Assembly (NCBI GenBank): GCA_963277665.1
Contig: OY728152.1
Coordinates: 1,190,476,357 to 1,190,540,356, forward strand
Length of the DNA: 64,000 nucleotides
From: Viscum album
Lineage: Eukaryota; Streptophyta; Magnoliopsida; Santalales; Viscaceae
Direction: 5' to 3'
The notes below the pieces were generated by a model. The model was not told the DNA's origin, did no database searches, and saw only the letters and a list, made by a program, of their open reading frames with translations. A program made the translations under genes and the position numbers. Positions within the stretch are counted from its first letter, which is position 1. Each line of letters starts with the position of its first letter. Shown in pieces: positions 22,890-35,433 of this stretch.

Positions 22890-24432
22890 TGTTTGTTTTC
22901 TAATAATTTTTTTGAGTGAGTTCTATAAGAATTTATATTATATTTTAAGGAATTTAATTTTAAGGGAATGAATCTGGAAACACCATTTCAAACCCTACAT
23001 TTGGAAAGTAAACGTATGGTTCATCAACCCTACATTACACTGAGAAGTGAAATGCTTGCATTTGGTATCAACCCTACATTACAGTAAAAAAGTTTGAGTT
23101 TGTATCAACATCCTTACATTCAGAGAATCGTCAAACATATGGATCAGAAACCCTATATCAGAGTATGGATTTACTGTTCATACCCTACGTGCAGAAAGTT
23201 AAACGTATGGTTAATTAACACTACATTCAGGATTTTATGATGACAAGGACAAATGTATGGATTATCATCCCTACTCTATGAAAAGGAAACCTATGCTATG
23301 CAAAGAAACCCTATGATATAAAAAGTAACCATACACTTTGCAAAGGAACCCTACGCTATGAAAATGAACCTTATGCTTCACAAAGGAACCCTATGCTATG
23401 CATATCAACCCTACGTTGTATTCTCAATAGAGAAGTTTTTTAATCCGCATTTTTATTTTGAGATTTCTACAACAGTAAAGTTAGAATTAAAGACCGATTA
23501 AAGGATAGTTTTGATTATTTCAAAGAACCATGTTCATTGGAGAAAATAACTCCTATTTCTAAGGGAAGTTACGACTTCCCTGGTTGATTGGAATTTGAAT
23601 TACCACAATCAATCAGGCTATTATTTTGGATCTAGAATATCGAAACCAATTTTTTGTTCTATATATTCTTTCAGAGTATCTCTTCAAAAAATATGTATGT
23701 GTGTGATAAGCGATTCACATATGCGACTATATTATTGAAATTATCTTTTATAGTTCTACAACAACGAATGATCAATTCTGAAAGAAGCTACAATTTGGAC
23801 ATATACATATTCAATCTTTTACTATTATAAGACTACTACTGCTATTTAAGTTGCTACCTTATTGAAGATCTTTTTTCAATGAGGATCGCTTCAGACTATT
23901 TCATTCTTGAAGATATTATTTTTTGAAGAAGAAGATCCATCAATTGTAAATTTATTGCTTCTATAACTGTGAAGATCAACCTAAATCTTTCAAATCAAAT
24001 TCTTTTGATTGATTGGAGTTTCAACAGATCATACTCTATTATGATTGAGTATTAGATTCTCAATCTAATCTGTGGAAACCTATTCTCTGTTAAACATCCA
24101 AAAGACTTTTTTTAGTATTTTTGTAAAGGAGTCAACTGCCTGCAATTGGTTGTGGATTCTAGGTCTTGTGATAAAAGGACCATTCTAGTGAAATTTACTA
24201 AGCTCATAGAGATAGTGATTGGTAGAGTAGACTAGGGGATCTTTATTCCACGAACCACTATAAAAATCTATTTTCTTTATTTCTATTTATCTACTGCATA
24301 TTTTCATATAGAAGAAAAACATTTCTTATTTTCATAAATGACATTTGCTGTCAAAATCCAGAATTTTGGAAGAATTTTTGGAAAGACACAATTCACCCCC
24401 TCTTATGTTACTTTGTATATTCTGGCCTAACA
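22890..24432 (+). repeat. Copia-B 5' LTR
   Basis: Starts TGTTTGTTTTCTAATAA and ends ggcctaaca. It matches 33,832-35,433 along its length with scattered substitutions and small indels. It contains a short tandem block at about 23,270-23,425. Confidence 0.88.
23270..23425 (+). repeat. Minisatellite in Copia-B 5' LTR
   Basis: Imperfect tandem copies of a roughly 20-base word of the type aaaggaaccctatgctatgc, about six copies. The same block is at 34,205-34,420 in the 3' LTR with a different, somewhat larger copy number, so it has changed since insertion. Confidence 0.7.
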
Positions 24433-24446
24433 GTTGGTATTAGAGG
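24433..24446 (+). other. Copia-B primer-binding site
   Basis: gttggtattagagg immediately follows the LTR and matches the initiator-methionine tRNA primer site (TTGGTATCAGAGC) with one clear change (C to T). Confidence 0.8.
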
Positions 24447-24532
24447 ATAGATTTTGGATAAAGCTATAGCAAGCTGAAAAGTATAAGGTCTATACAAGGA
24501 TTGAAATGAATGATCCTAGATAAGGAATTTCA

Positions 24533-26227
24533 ATGGTACGTGCTCCATATTTTAATGGTGAAAATTATTGATGCTGGAAATCCTGAATGATTATCTATTT
24601 GAAAAATCTTGGATTCTGAGTCTACTCAAAAATTATTACTCCTTATAAGATTCTTGAAAAACCATAAAATTGGGATGCAACAACAGAAGTTGAATATGAT
24701 ATGAATCCAAAATCAATGAATACTGTTATTTTCGGTCTTGGACTAGATGAATTCAATCATGTATCACAATATACAACTACCTATGAAATGTTCCAAACTA
24801 TTATAGTTGCTTATGAAGGAATAGATAATTCCAGACAAATGAGATATGCTCCAAAAAAGCTAAAATTTGACACATTTAGAATGTTTTATGGTGAAAGAAT
24901 CACACAAAAGAATGGAAGGCTTATAAAAATTTTCAACAATATTATAGCCTTATGTGAACCCATCAAACAATCCAATCAAGCTTTAAAAGTAATAAGAGTA
25001 CTACCATTTAAATGGAATGGAATATCTGATGCAATTCGTCAATCATCACCTGTCAAATATCTGACAATGAAAAAACTAATTGGGACACTGATGATGTATG
25101 AAGTATAAATTTAGGATGAAGCTAAATATAATAAGATTATAGTGAAGAAATAAAGTACTACTTTGAAAGTGACATCTCAGAAGCCTAGAATAAGATCAAA
25201 GCAAGAAGTCAAAGAAGATAAAAAATCAGATTCCTCAGATTCTAAAATGGAATTGGATCAACTATCTAGAAAGTTCATCAAGTTTTATAAGAAGAAAACA
25301 GAATTCAAAAAATCTTTTAGGAAGGATGAAAAGGAACCAAGAGAAGATCGATGCTATGAATGCAAGAAATTGGGTCATATCAGACCTGATTGTCCTTAGT
25401 TGCAAGATGAAAGAAAAATGCCAGAAAAGAGATATCGGAAAAATTATAATTATGAGAAAAAAAGTAAAAGAGAAATGAAAGATACATGGAGTGTATTTGA
25501 ATACTCTAAAAACCCTTAAAAGTTTGATTCAGAGAAGGATCAATCAAATATAAAATCCAATATGTTCTTTATGGTTGAAGAAGAAAAGGTAAAAACTTAT
25601 TACTCTTCTAATTCTGATACTAGAAATTGCTTAAATGATAAATTAGCAGCCTGATATTCTGTGCTAGAAGAAAAATATGATTCACAGTTAAAAAAGAACA
25701 AGTCCTTAAAAAATATTCATAATGCTGTTTTATGTGAAAGAGAAAATCTATTAAAACAATATTAAGAGTTGATTGAAAAATTCAACTCATCTACTACAAA
25801 CTGTGCTGATCATGAAAACAAGATAAAAATATTACAGGATGAAGTAGAATCCTATAAGAGTGCTGCTCTTGTATTTACTAAAATAGAAAATACTTTAAAT
25901 AAAATTCTTACAAATAATGTTATAAAAATAAAAATATTTGTAATAGGAAGTAAGAGTGATACATCAAAATTTTATAAAAAATATTTTGTACCCAATTCTA
26001 AAAATACAACTTGTTATCAACATGGAACAAAAGGCCATGTCACTAATAATTTCTATTTAAAAAATCCTCAAATTAGTGGTATTAAAAGAGAATTTATTTA
26101 TAAAAGGTTTTCTGAAGCAAGTAATATAAGTTTTGGAAACATAAAGAAAACTTGGATTCCCAGATCACTGATTGATAACACTACTGGACCCAAGAAAATA
26201 TGGGTACCAAAACAAAAATTTGTTTAA
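24533..26227 (+). pseudogene. Copia-B gag
   Basis: The frame begins near 24,533 with MVRAPYFNGENY (usual APxFxGENYxxW start of Sirevirus gag). An open run at 24,701-25,108 holds the capsid-like part and a zinc knuckle lies at 25,352-25,393 (C-YE-C-KKLG-H-IRPD-C). The following lysine/serine-rich part (25,769-26,227) has coiled-coil character and ends with GPKKIWVPKQKFV, a hallmark near the gag/pol junction in this lineage. Stops at several places, including just after the first dozen residues, show it is inactive. Confidence 0.85.
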
Positions 26228-27570
26228 ATACTTTTGCAGGAAACAAGAAACATGAAAAAAATGATATATGGTATATATAAAGTGGATTTTCTAGGCATAT
26301 TAGTGGAGGTCCATCAAACTTTCATATGCCAACACAAATGGATGGAGGTCTTGTCACCTTTGGTGATAATGTCAAAAGAAAAATAATTGGAGTTTGAACT
26401 ATTGGAGATCCAAAAACTATCTCAATCAAAAAAGTACTATATGTGCAAGGATTAAATCACAATCTGATAAGTATCTATTAAATTTGTGAAGATGTTTTTT
26501 ATTTTGATTTTTCTAACAGTTCTTTCTATGTGTTTAGAGATAAGTTACTTAAATTTAGAGAACCTAGAACTAACAATGTTTATACTTTGGATTTAAATTC
26601 CTTATGTAAATAGAAAGTGGATTGTTTAACTGCTAAGATAAATGAATTGTGGATTTGGTATAGAAGACTTAGACACTGTAATATATATGCTTTATATAAA
26701 TTATCTAAGAAATAGTTAGTTTATGATTTTCCTAGTCTTAATTTTGACAACGACAGACTCTGTGATGCATGCCAAATTGGAAAGTAACACAAATCTTCTT
26801 TCAAATCTATTAACAAAATTTCTACATCTAAAACTTTAGAAATTATCCATATGGATTTGTTTGGACCATCAAGGGTATCAAGTTTGGCTAGTAAATTATA
26901 TGTTTATTTTTTAGTAGATGATTATTCTAGATTTTCTTGGGTTTATTTTCTAAAACTCAAAATTGAAGTTTTCACTATTTTTGAAAGTTTTTGTAAAATT
27001 TTTCAAAATAAAAAAGGTTTTAAAATAATTTCATTAAGAAGTGATCATGGTGGATAATTTGAGAACCAAGAATTCAATTATTTTTACTCAAATTTGTGTA
27101 TTAAACACACCTTATCTACACCAAGAACACCTCAACAAAATAGAATTGTTGAAAGAAGAAATAGGATTATTCAAGAAATGGAAAGGACTATGATCAATGA
27201 ATACAATCTTACTACCTATCTTTGGGCATAATCTATAAGAACAGCTTTCTATACCATGACTAGTTTTTTAATAAGGCCTATTTTTAAAAAGACACCTTAT
27301 GAACTTTGGAATAAGAGAAAACCAAAAGTAAAGTACTTTAATGTTTTTGGATGCAAGATGTATATCTTGAATACTAAAGAAAACCTTGGTAAGTTCGATC
27401 CAAAATATGAAGAAGGAATATTTTTGGGATATTCTACTACCTCTAAAGCTTATATCATATTTAATAAAAATTCAAGGATTGTTGAAGACCTTGATGAAAC
27501 TGACCCTTTTATTAAAAAGAAATATCAAACTCATGAAGTTACTAACTCTTTTAATAACATGAGACTTTAA
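26228..27570 (+). pseudogene. Copia-B protease and integrase
   Basis: Protease is short and decayed (MDGGLVTFGDNVKRK, KKVLYVQGLNHNLISI). Integrase follows: RRLRHCNIYAL and LCDACQIGK from the zinc-binding part, then IHMDLFGPS (first Asp, near 26,850), LRSDHGG (second Asp, near 27,040) and ERRNRIIQEMERTM (Glu). It ends with FGCKMYILNTKENLGKFDPKYEEGIFLGYS, the typical Copia post-integrase block. Stops fall at conserved Trp and Gln or Glu positions. Confidence 0.88.
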
Positions 27571-27779
27571 ACCTTTAAAAATGATTTTGAAAATGATATT
27601 AATAAAATTCAGTCTAGTTCAAAAGAACATGATACTGAAGAACCTGAAAGTGTCTTTCCTAGGTAGTTTAGAACTCTAAAGAACCATCCTTTAGAAACTG
27701 TTATAGGAGACATAGACATAGAAATTAGAAATATAAGAAATGTAGGAAACCTAGTTAAATTCTACTTCTTTCTATGTCA

Positions 27780-29305
27780 GTTAGAACCTAAGAATTTTGA
27801 AGAAGCCTTAGAAGATGAGGGTTGGATATTAGAAATGAAAGAAGAGCTAAACCGATTAGAAAGGAATAAAGTTTGAGAACTAGTAGAGAGGCTTACCAAT
27901 TATCCAGTTATAGGAACCAAGTGGGTCTTTAGAAATAAATAGGTTGATCAAGGGATCATAACCTAAAATAAATCTAGATTAGTAGCTAAAGGATATAATC
28001 AAGAAGAAGGTATAGATTATGATGAGGCCTTTTACCCTATAGCTAGAATAGAAACCATTAGAATCCTTTTAGCCTATGAATCTCATATGAATTTTAAATT
28101 ATATTATATGGATATTAATTCTTTATTTTTAAATGGTTATTTAATGGAGGAAGTTTATGTTGAACAACCCCCTAGTTTTAAAAATTCTCAAAAACCAAAT
28201 TCTGTTTTTAAACTTACTAAAACTCTCTATGACCTTAAACAAGCACCTAGAGCTTGGTATAAAATATTAAGTTCTTTTATTTTGAAAAATGAATTTACTA
28301 TTGGATTGGAAGATCTAAAACTTTTCAAGAAAACTGTTTTTTCTAATATTTTATTAGTTAAAATTTATGTTGATGATGTTATTTTTGGTTCAACTAATAA
28401 AAATATTTGTGATGATTTTTGAAATTTAATGCAAAAATAATTTGAAATGAGTATGATGGGAGAACTGAATTTCTTTTTAGGATTTAAAATTTATCAAAAA
28501 TATTATTGAAATGTTTTAAATCAAAGTAAGTATATTATAGATCTATTGAAAAAATTTGGACTTGAAAACAAAAAAACATATACAACTCCTACGTGTACCA
28601 ATATAAAACTTGATTTGGATGAAGCTAGAAAACTAGTTGACAACAAGTTATATAGTGGTATGATTGATAGTTTGTTATATCTTACTGCTAGAAGAAAATA
28701 AATTATGTTTTATGTATGTATTTGTGCTAGATTTTAATCAAATACAAATGAGTCACATATTACAGATATTAAAAGGATCTTTAGATATTTAAAAGGAACT
28801 ATTTTTTCAATACCTTATTTACTCCCAAAATTCTGATTTTAATTTAATATCATATTCAGATGCTGACTTTGGAGGTTGTAGATTAGATATAAAAATTACC
28901 TCAGGAACCTATCACTTTTTAGGAAAATCTTTAGTTTCATGGTCTAGTAAGAAACAACACTCTATTTCCCCGTCAACCACTGAGGCATAATATATGTCTA
29001 CTAGCAGTTTCTGTACACAAGTATTGTGTATGAAAAACACTCTACTAGAGTTTGGACAAAACTTTAATAGTATACTTATTTTATGTGATAATACTAGTGC
29101 TATAAATATTTCAAAAAACCCTATAAGTCATTCTAGGACCAATCACATTGATATAAAACATCATTTTATAAGAGATCATGTCCTTAAAAAAGGATATATC
29201 TTTAGAATTTTTTATAATGAATATCAATTAGTTGATATTTTTAATAAATTAATTCCTAGTGATAGTTTTGATTTTATTAAGGGGGTTAGGAATATTTGGG
29301 TTTAA
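27780..29305 (+). pseudogene. Copia-B reverse transcriptase and RNase H
   Basis: RT reads WILEMKEELNRLERNKV, GTKWVFRNK, SRLVAKGYNQEEGIDYDE, DINSLFLNGYLMEEVYVEQP, LYDLKQAPRAWY, and the catalytic YVDD box intact at 28,366-28,377, followed by FGSTN. RNase H shows SDADFGGC, VSWSSKKQHSIS, STTEA, CDNTSAINISKNPISHSRT and HIDIKHHFIRDHV, closing at 29,305. In-frame stops and at least one frameshift (near 28,800) disable it although the active-site residues survive. Confidence 0.9.
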
Positions 29306-29527
29306 GTGATTGTTTTATCAATTTATTTCTAGTCTCTCTATTTTTTAGTAATCCTTATTTAATATGTTTTTAATTATTTTTATTCAATTATGTTTTAATT
29401 TTTTTTGAAAATAATTTCATTTAAATTTTATTATATTTGTATTTTCAAAATTAAAACATAATGAGTACATCCTCAATCAGCATGAGAAAACTATTTTCCT
29501 TCTCCTAATCTCTTTCTCCTCTCCTAC

Positions 29528-31612
29528 ATGTCCTCTCAGCTTACAGAGTATCTCTCTCTCTTCCAATTCATGTGTTCCAAAACCATAAAATTTCAAACCC
29601 TCCAGTCTCGAAATATTCAGATATGGAAACCTCACGATGATCCATGGATGTTGTGTTGGACAACAATGTCTATGCTTCAGGAAAAGCTCGCAAGGTGTTT
29701 CAGGGAAAGGTACTTGATTTTGGCTATTTAGATTCTAAAAATATTTCTCTTAAATAATATATTCAATTTCAAGTTTTGTTTTACACTTTTGGAGAATATA
29801 ACATGCCAATGGTATATGAAATAGAAGTAAAGAAATTTTTCAAAAATGATTCATTTAGTCTTAGATTCGAAGAAGACAGTATTTTATATGAGATTAATGA
29901 CTCTGATTTTTCTTTGTCCTTTGTGGAAATGGATGAGATTCTTCATTGTCCCCATGAGGGGGAGTTTCAATTTGATTTAAGGAATATCAGTAATGTAATA
30001 CATTTGTCTGAGGATATTATGTTTTATTTGTTTGGAACAAGAGCTGTCAAAAAGGTAACATCAAAAGAAATTTCTCCTGATCACCATGTGATGTTGAAGT
30101 TTATTCAATCTGTGATTTTTTCTAGGACTACAGAGCTTTAGAAAGTCCTTTACCCATACATATATATTATGTTTTTTTTGAATCACATAAAGTTTAATTT
30201 ATCCCATTTTATGATAAGATATATAAACCATTACTGCCATGAAGATATGAAGATGGGATATTATCCCTATGGAAGGATAATTTAATTTTTATTGAGAAGG
30301 AAAGGAAATATTTCCAACATGTTTTTGGTATATATTCTCACCATAACAACACATTGAATTATGGAATTGCAAAGAATCTTGGTTTTATTTGGAGTAATTC
30401 ATGCAACAGCTCGCTGCGAGTTCGTGTAGAACAAAAATAGAGGTTTTTGGAAGATTATTAGAGGGAGAAAAGAATGATTCCTTCAGTTGGATCTGTTTGA
30501 TAGAGGCCTGAAGAAGAATGAACTTCAATTCTAGAAAAATCTCTTATTTAGAAAAAAAGAAAAATTTTAGTTAATGTTTCAAAGACTATAGTTGAATCAG
30601 ATGTTGGAGTTGAGCATGAGGATCAAGTAGTTGAGCATGTTGAATAGGAGGCTTTAATTAAATAACTTATTAGGGAAGATGTCCCAAATCTTGGAACTAT
30701 TGTTGTTCCATATTCTGAAGCTGCTGGAAGTTCTACCTTAAGAGAAAAACCAACTAATGATGAAGAGTCAAGTTTGTCCTTGATCGAAGTTCATCACATG
30801 GAATATATTCTTGACTCTATCACTACATATTCTGAATCTTTTGATTCCCCTTCTGAAGCCTTAGTTATGAAAGTAAATCTATTGGAGGCTTAGAACTCAT
30901 TTCTTAGAGAGTAGTTGGAAGTTGAGAAGAAAAAGTTTGAAGAATACATAGTTACTTCAGTTTCGAGATCAGAGTTTGAATCTCAGAAGATTCATTTAAT
31001 AGAATTAAAAGAAAATACCATTTTTTTGGAGATCTTAAAGATCTTATAGACAAAATGTGAAGAGAATATTATTTGTTTAAGGATGAATCTATTAATAATA
31101 CAGAGTTTGATGAGTTTGAGCTAATGATTGGGAGAGAATTTCAGTCTCTCAAGGAAAGAAATAGAGCATCCACATCTTCTCAACAGACACCACTAGAACT
31201 ACTCAGAAATTTTGAAGCTATTACCTCCATACTGGTTGAGTTCCATGATAGGATAAACACTCTTCAATGTGATAGTATTACTTTAAATATTCTGTTAGAC
31301 AATTAGAGGAATCTGATTAGTCAACTGACTTCAAATGAATCCTGGTTGGGAATAGGGTTTCATCAAGTCAAGGACCAGTTGACCTCTTTCATCTAGTCAG
31401 AAGAAGATGTGAATGAGTTTGTAAAAGTTAATCTGGTTGAGAATTTGAAGGTTGGAAATGATTTAAGGAATCTACTTCATCAATGGTTAGAAGTATTTAA
31501 CAACCATTTTTAGATCATGATTTTGAAGCTTCTTGATATTAGCAGTGCAATTCAAGCTCTTCCTCGTCCTAAAGAGCCCTCTATCCCTAAAATTTTAGAC
31601 CAAAGCCATTAA
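29528..31612 (+). pseudogene. Copia-B third coding region, Transposase_32-like with coiled coil
   Basis: Downstream of pol and in the same sense. From about 29,640 a frame reads ARKVFQGKVLDFGYLD, then YEIEVKKFFKN, SFVEMDEILHCPHEG, and further KEISPDHHVMLKFIQSVIF. This succession resembles the plant transposon-protein domain (Pfam Transposase_32), which has a GRxxDFxxL start, an efYxNL-like word, an LG(I/C)P-like word and an ISPxHRM-like word. The later part (30,560-31,612) is Glu/Ser-rich with coiled-coil stretches (FELMIGREFQSLKERN). Sireviruses can have an extra, env-like gene after pol; this may be its equivalent here. Several stops make it a pseudogene. The domain assignment is from memory of the family and needs a profile search. 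Confidence 0.6.
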
Positions 31613-31861
31613 TTTTGGAGGCTCTTTGATTAATTGTAGATTGTACTATAACTTTTCAAACATTTCATTTTTTTTTAATTTCAATTTTCCTTTTTTTATT
31701 CTTGTTTAGATTTATATTTAGTTTATTTTAGTTTAATGTTTAAACTACCAATCCTATATTTTTTTTCTTATGCTAGTATTTATAACTATTCATAATAGTT
31801 CAGTGCCATATTAAACGTGGTTTATATTTTTTATTCTTTCAAACCGTCTTTTTGATATCAC

Positions 31862-31876
31862 AAAAAGGGGGAGAAA
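31862..31876 (+). other. Copia-B polypurine tract
   Basis: aaaaagggggagaaa, the characteristic Sirevirus-type tract, preceded by tttttgatatcac. It is nearly 2 kb from the right LTR because a SINE block lies between them. Confidence 0.8.
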
Positions 31877-32020
31877 ATTTATTAGGGGAATAAGGGGTGA
31901 AATGAGAATATCTATGAACACCCTTTGGGGAAAATATTTACAAACCACAACTTTTCATTAGAGAGAATATTTAATTCACATGTATCTATTTTTATTTATC
32001 AAAATAATTACATTTATTTC

Positions 32021-32390
32021 AAAAGGGAATCCCCGAGAGTGGCCTTTTCGAACCCTCCACACTCGAGAAACCCCCTCCCCACGAAGAGATCATCCGGAGA
32101 ATCCCCAGTCGGGAAGGAGCCGTTGCCAGCCGAGATGACATTGCGTCCCATAGGGTAACACCTCGATTAGCGATGGTTCGTCACAACAATCTGTCAGCCA
32201 GGTGAAGTGCGCCCATTCTGCCCACCCGATGAAACACCAGGTGACCCGGCAAGATGAGTGGTACATGGGAGGCAGAAATTCCCCCAAGAGCAGGCTCTCG
32301 GGAATCGAACCCCAGACCTCACCGAACACCGTTATTATGGACCTCGACCTTGCACCACTACGCCACCGCCGAAGCGGAAAACGTGTTTTT
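32021..32390 (-). mobile_element. tRNA-derived SINE (type A)
   Basis: Read on the minus strand, the head at about 32,365 gives GGCGTAGTGGTGCAAGG (box A-like) and then GGTTCGATTCC (box B, reverse complement at 32,301-32,311), the internal Pol III promoter of tRNA-derived SINEs. A roughly 280-base GC-rich body follows and ends near 32,021 in ggggattcccttttg. The last 70 bases recur as a separate fragment at 33,754-33,820. No target duplication was identified. Confidence 0.7.
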
Positions 32391-33730
32391 GGGTAACGAG
32401 GTATTGGGGTGGCCTCCCCACCTGTGCGCCACACGTCCCCAGCGAGGCCCAAGGTGGCCAACCCTTGGGCTTAGGCCAGTTCCCAATGAGGTAGAGGGGC
32501 CCATGAGAGGATTGCTAGAATATAGTGCGCATTGCCTTGTGAGGTCTCGAACCTGAAACCTCAGGGTCAGGATGCCACCGCCTTGAACCAACTCACCCGT
32601 GCCCCGCGGGAAAACGTGTTGTTGGGTAACGAGGTATTGGGGCGGCCTCCCCACCTGCGCGCCACACATCCCCAGCGAGGCCCAAGGTGGCCAACCCTTG
32701 GGCCTAGGCCAATTCCCAACGAGGTAGAGGGGCCCATGAGAGGACAACTGGAATATAGTGCGCGTTTCCTTATGAGGACTCAAACCTGAAACCTCGGGGT
32801 CAGGACGCCACCGCCTTGAACCAACTCACCCATACCCCGTGGGTAAACGTGTTGTTGGGTAACGAGGTATTGGGGAGGCCTCCCCACCTGCGCACCACAC
32901 ATCCCTAGCGAGGCCCAAGGTGGCCAACCCTTGGGCTTAGTCCAGTTCCCAATGAGGTAGAGAGGCCCATGATAGGATCACTGGCATATAGTGCACGTTG
33001 CCTTGCGAGGACTCGAACCTAGAACCTCAGGGTCAGGACACCACTGCCTTGAACCAACTCACCCGTGCCCCATGGGCAGAAAACATGTTTTTGGTTAATG
33101 AGGTATTGGGGTGGCCTCCCCACCTGCACGCCACACGTCCCCAGCGAGGCCCAAGGTGGCCAAACCTTGGGCTTAGGCCAGTTCCCGACGAGGTAGAGGG
33201 GCCCATGAGAGGATCGCTGGCATATAGTGCACGTTGCCTTGCGAGGAATCGAACCCGGAACCTCAGGGTCAGGACGCCACTGCCTTGAACCAACTCACTC
33301 GTGCCCCGCGGGCAATGAAACGTGTTGTTGGGTAATGAGGTATTGGGGTGGCCTCCCCACCTGCGCGCCGCACGTCTCCAGTGAGGCCCAAGGTGGCCAA
33401 CCCTTGATCTTAGGCCAATTCCCAATGGGGTAGAGGGGCCCACAAGAGGTTTTTTAGAAAATAGTGCACGTTGCCTTGCGAGGAATCGAACCCGAAACCT
33501 CGGGGTTAGGACTCCACCGCCTTTAACCAACTCACCCGTGCCCCGCGGGCCAAGTTAAAATGTGTTGTTGAGTAATGAGGTATTGGGGAAGCCTCCACAC
33601 CTGCGTGCCACACGTCCCCAGCGAGGCCCAAGGTGGCCAACCCTTGGGCTTAGGCCAGTTCCCAATGAGGTAGAGGGGCCCATGAGAGGATTGCTGACAT
33701 ATAGTGCATATTGCCTTGCGAGGATTATGT
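32391..33730 (-). mobile_element. Head-to-tail array of six tRNA-derived SINE units (type B)
   Basis: Units begin (plus strand) with gaggtattgggg at 32,398, 32,631, 32,864, 33,100, 33,337 and 33,577, spacing 233-240 bases. In minus sense each full unit opens GGGGCACGGGTGAGTTGG (box A-like GTGAGTTGGTTCAAGG) and has a box B of the GGTTCGATTCC type (for example reverse complement at 33,245-33,255), then a GC-rich body. Five units have the tRNA-like head; the sixth (33,577 onward) ends before box B. Open frames of 60-165 codons that run through the array on both strands repeat with the unit and are not genes. Confidence 0.85.
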
Positions 33731-33753
33731 TATGGGTTTTTTCCTTTCCTTTA

Positions 33754-33820
33754 AAAAGGGAATTCCCCGGTGTGGCCTTTTCGAACCATCCACACAGAGA
33801 AACCCCCTCCCCCACGAAGG
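33754..33820 (-). mobile_element. 3' fragment of a type-A SINE
   Basis: About 67 bases that match the 3' end of the 32,021 SINE (gtggccttttcgaacc and gaaaccccctccc words in the same plus-strand order). The type-B array is therefore bracketed by same-orientation type-A sequence, as if a composite block had inserted or a type-A copy had been split. Confidence 0.75.
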
Positions 33821-33831
33821 GGTAATACCCT

Positions 33832-35433
33832 TGTTTGTTTTCTAATAAAGTTTTTTTAGTGAGTTCTATAAGAATTTATATTTTGTTTTAAGGAATTTAT
33901 ATTTAAGGGAATGAATCTAGAATCACTGTTTCAAACCCTATGTTTGGAAAGTAAATGTATGGTTCATCAACCCTACGTTATACTGAGAAGTGAAATTCTT
34001 GCGTATGCTATCAAACATATGTTACGCTAAAATAGTTTTCATTTGGATAAACATCCTTATGTTTAGAGAATCTTCAAACATATGGATTAGAAACCCTACA
34101 CTGAAGTCTAGATTTACTATTCATAACCTACATGCAGAAAAGTTGAACGTATAGTTAATAAATACTAGGTTCGAGATTTTATGCTGATAAGGATAAACGT
34201 ATAGATTATCATCCCTACACTATGAAAAGGAACCCTACGTTACACAAAGGAACCCTATGCTATGCAAATAAACTCTAAGCTACACAAAGGAACCATACAC
34301 TATGAAAAAGAACCCTTCACTATGAAAAAAACCTTACGCTATACAAAGGAACCATATTCTACGCAAATGAACCCTATGCTATGCAAAGGAACACTATGCT
34401 ATGCATATCAAACCTACGTTTTGTTCTCAATGGTGATGTTTTTCAAGCCACATTCTCAATAAAATATTGCTGCAACGGTAAAGTCATAATTAAAGATTTA
34501 TTCAAGGATTGTTTTGATTATTTCAAAGAAACGTGTTTATCAGATAAAATCACTCATATTTCTAAGGAAAGTTACGAATCCCATGGTCGATTGGAATTTG
34601 AATTACCATTATCAATCCAGGATATTATTTTGGATCTGGAATACCAAATAAAGTTTCCTATTATATACATTCTTTTAGAGTATCTCTTTAAAAATATATA
34701 TGTGTGTTATAAGTGATTCACATATGAGACTGTATTATTGAAATTATCTTTTACAGTGCTATTGGAACGAATGATCGATTCTGAAAGAAGCTACACTTTG
34801 GAGATATACATGTTCAATATTTTACTACTGTAATATTACTACTACTATTTAAGTTGCTACCTTATTGAAGATCTTTTTGCAATGAGGATCGCTTCAGACT
34901 ATTTCATTCTTGAATATATTCTTTTCTTAAGAATAAGATCCATCAATTGTCAGTTTCTTATTGCTGAAACTGTGAAAATCAACATTAATATTTAAAATCA
35001 AATTATTTTTATTGATTGATGTTTCAACTACTCGTAATCAGTTGTGATGAAGTATCAGCTTCTCGATCTAAGATGTGTATAACCGATTCTCTATTAAAGA
35101 ACTAGAAGACTTTATTTTTTAGTCTTTTTGTAAATGTGTCAATTGTCTGCATTGAGTTGTGGATTATTGGTCTTGTGATAAGAGGACCATTCTAGTGAAA
35201 TTTACAAATCTCATAGAGAGAGTGATTAATAGAGTGGATTACGGGATATTTGTGCCCTGGAACACTATAAAAATATATATTATTTTTTTATCTGCTGGAT
35301 ATTTTTATATATAAGAAAAACACTAAATATTCACATAAATCATAGTGGGTGTCAAAATCCAAAACTCTGGACTAATTTTTGGAAAGACACAATTCACCCC
35401 CTCTTGTGTTACTTTTTATATTACGAACTAATA
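33832..35433 (+). repeat. Copia-B 3' LTR
   Basis: Starts TGTTTGTTTTCTAATAA and ends gaactaata, aligning with ggcctaaca of the 5' LTR. It is slightly longer than the 5' LTR, partly from the minisatellite at 34,205-34,420. Short open frames at 34,262-34,716 are translations of the LTR and not genes. Confidence 0.88.

Larger units (their letters stand above)
22890..35433 (+). mobile_element. Copia-B: Sirevirus-like Ty1/Copia element
   Basis: A 12.5-kb element with LTRs at 22,890-24,432 and 33,832-35,433, a primer site at 24,433, gag-pol, a third open-frame region, a GGGGGAGA-type polypurine tract, and a SINE block before the right LTR. Gene order gag-PR-INT-RT-RNase H is that of Copia. The GPKKIWVP word at the end of gag and the AAAAAGGGGGAGA tract are typical of the Sirevirus lineage. 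It lies inside G2 pol, in opposite orientation, between integrase and RNase H pieces. I could not see a clean target duplication (aagct on the left, acttc on the right). Confidence 0.88.

Noticed and set aside
33240..33310. tRNA genes suggested by box A and box B
   Set aside because: Arms do not pair into an acceptor stem and the sequence runs on into a SINE body; they are tRNA-derived heads, not tRNAs.
32090..33825. Repeated open frames of 60-165 codons on both strands
   Set aside because: The same frame recurs every 235 bases with the SINE unit and on both strands; GC-rich SINE bodies lack stops. They are not proteins.
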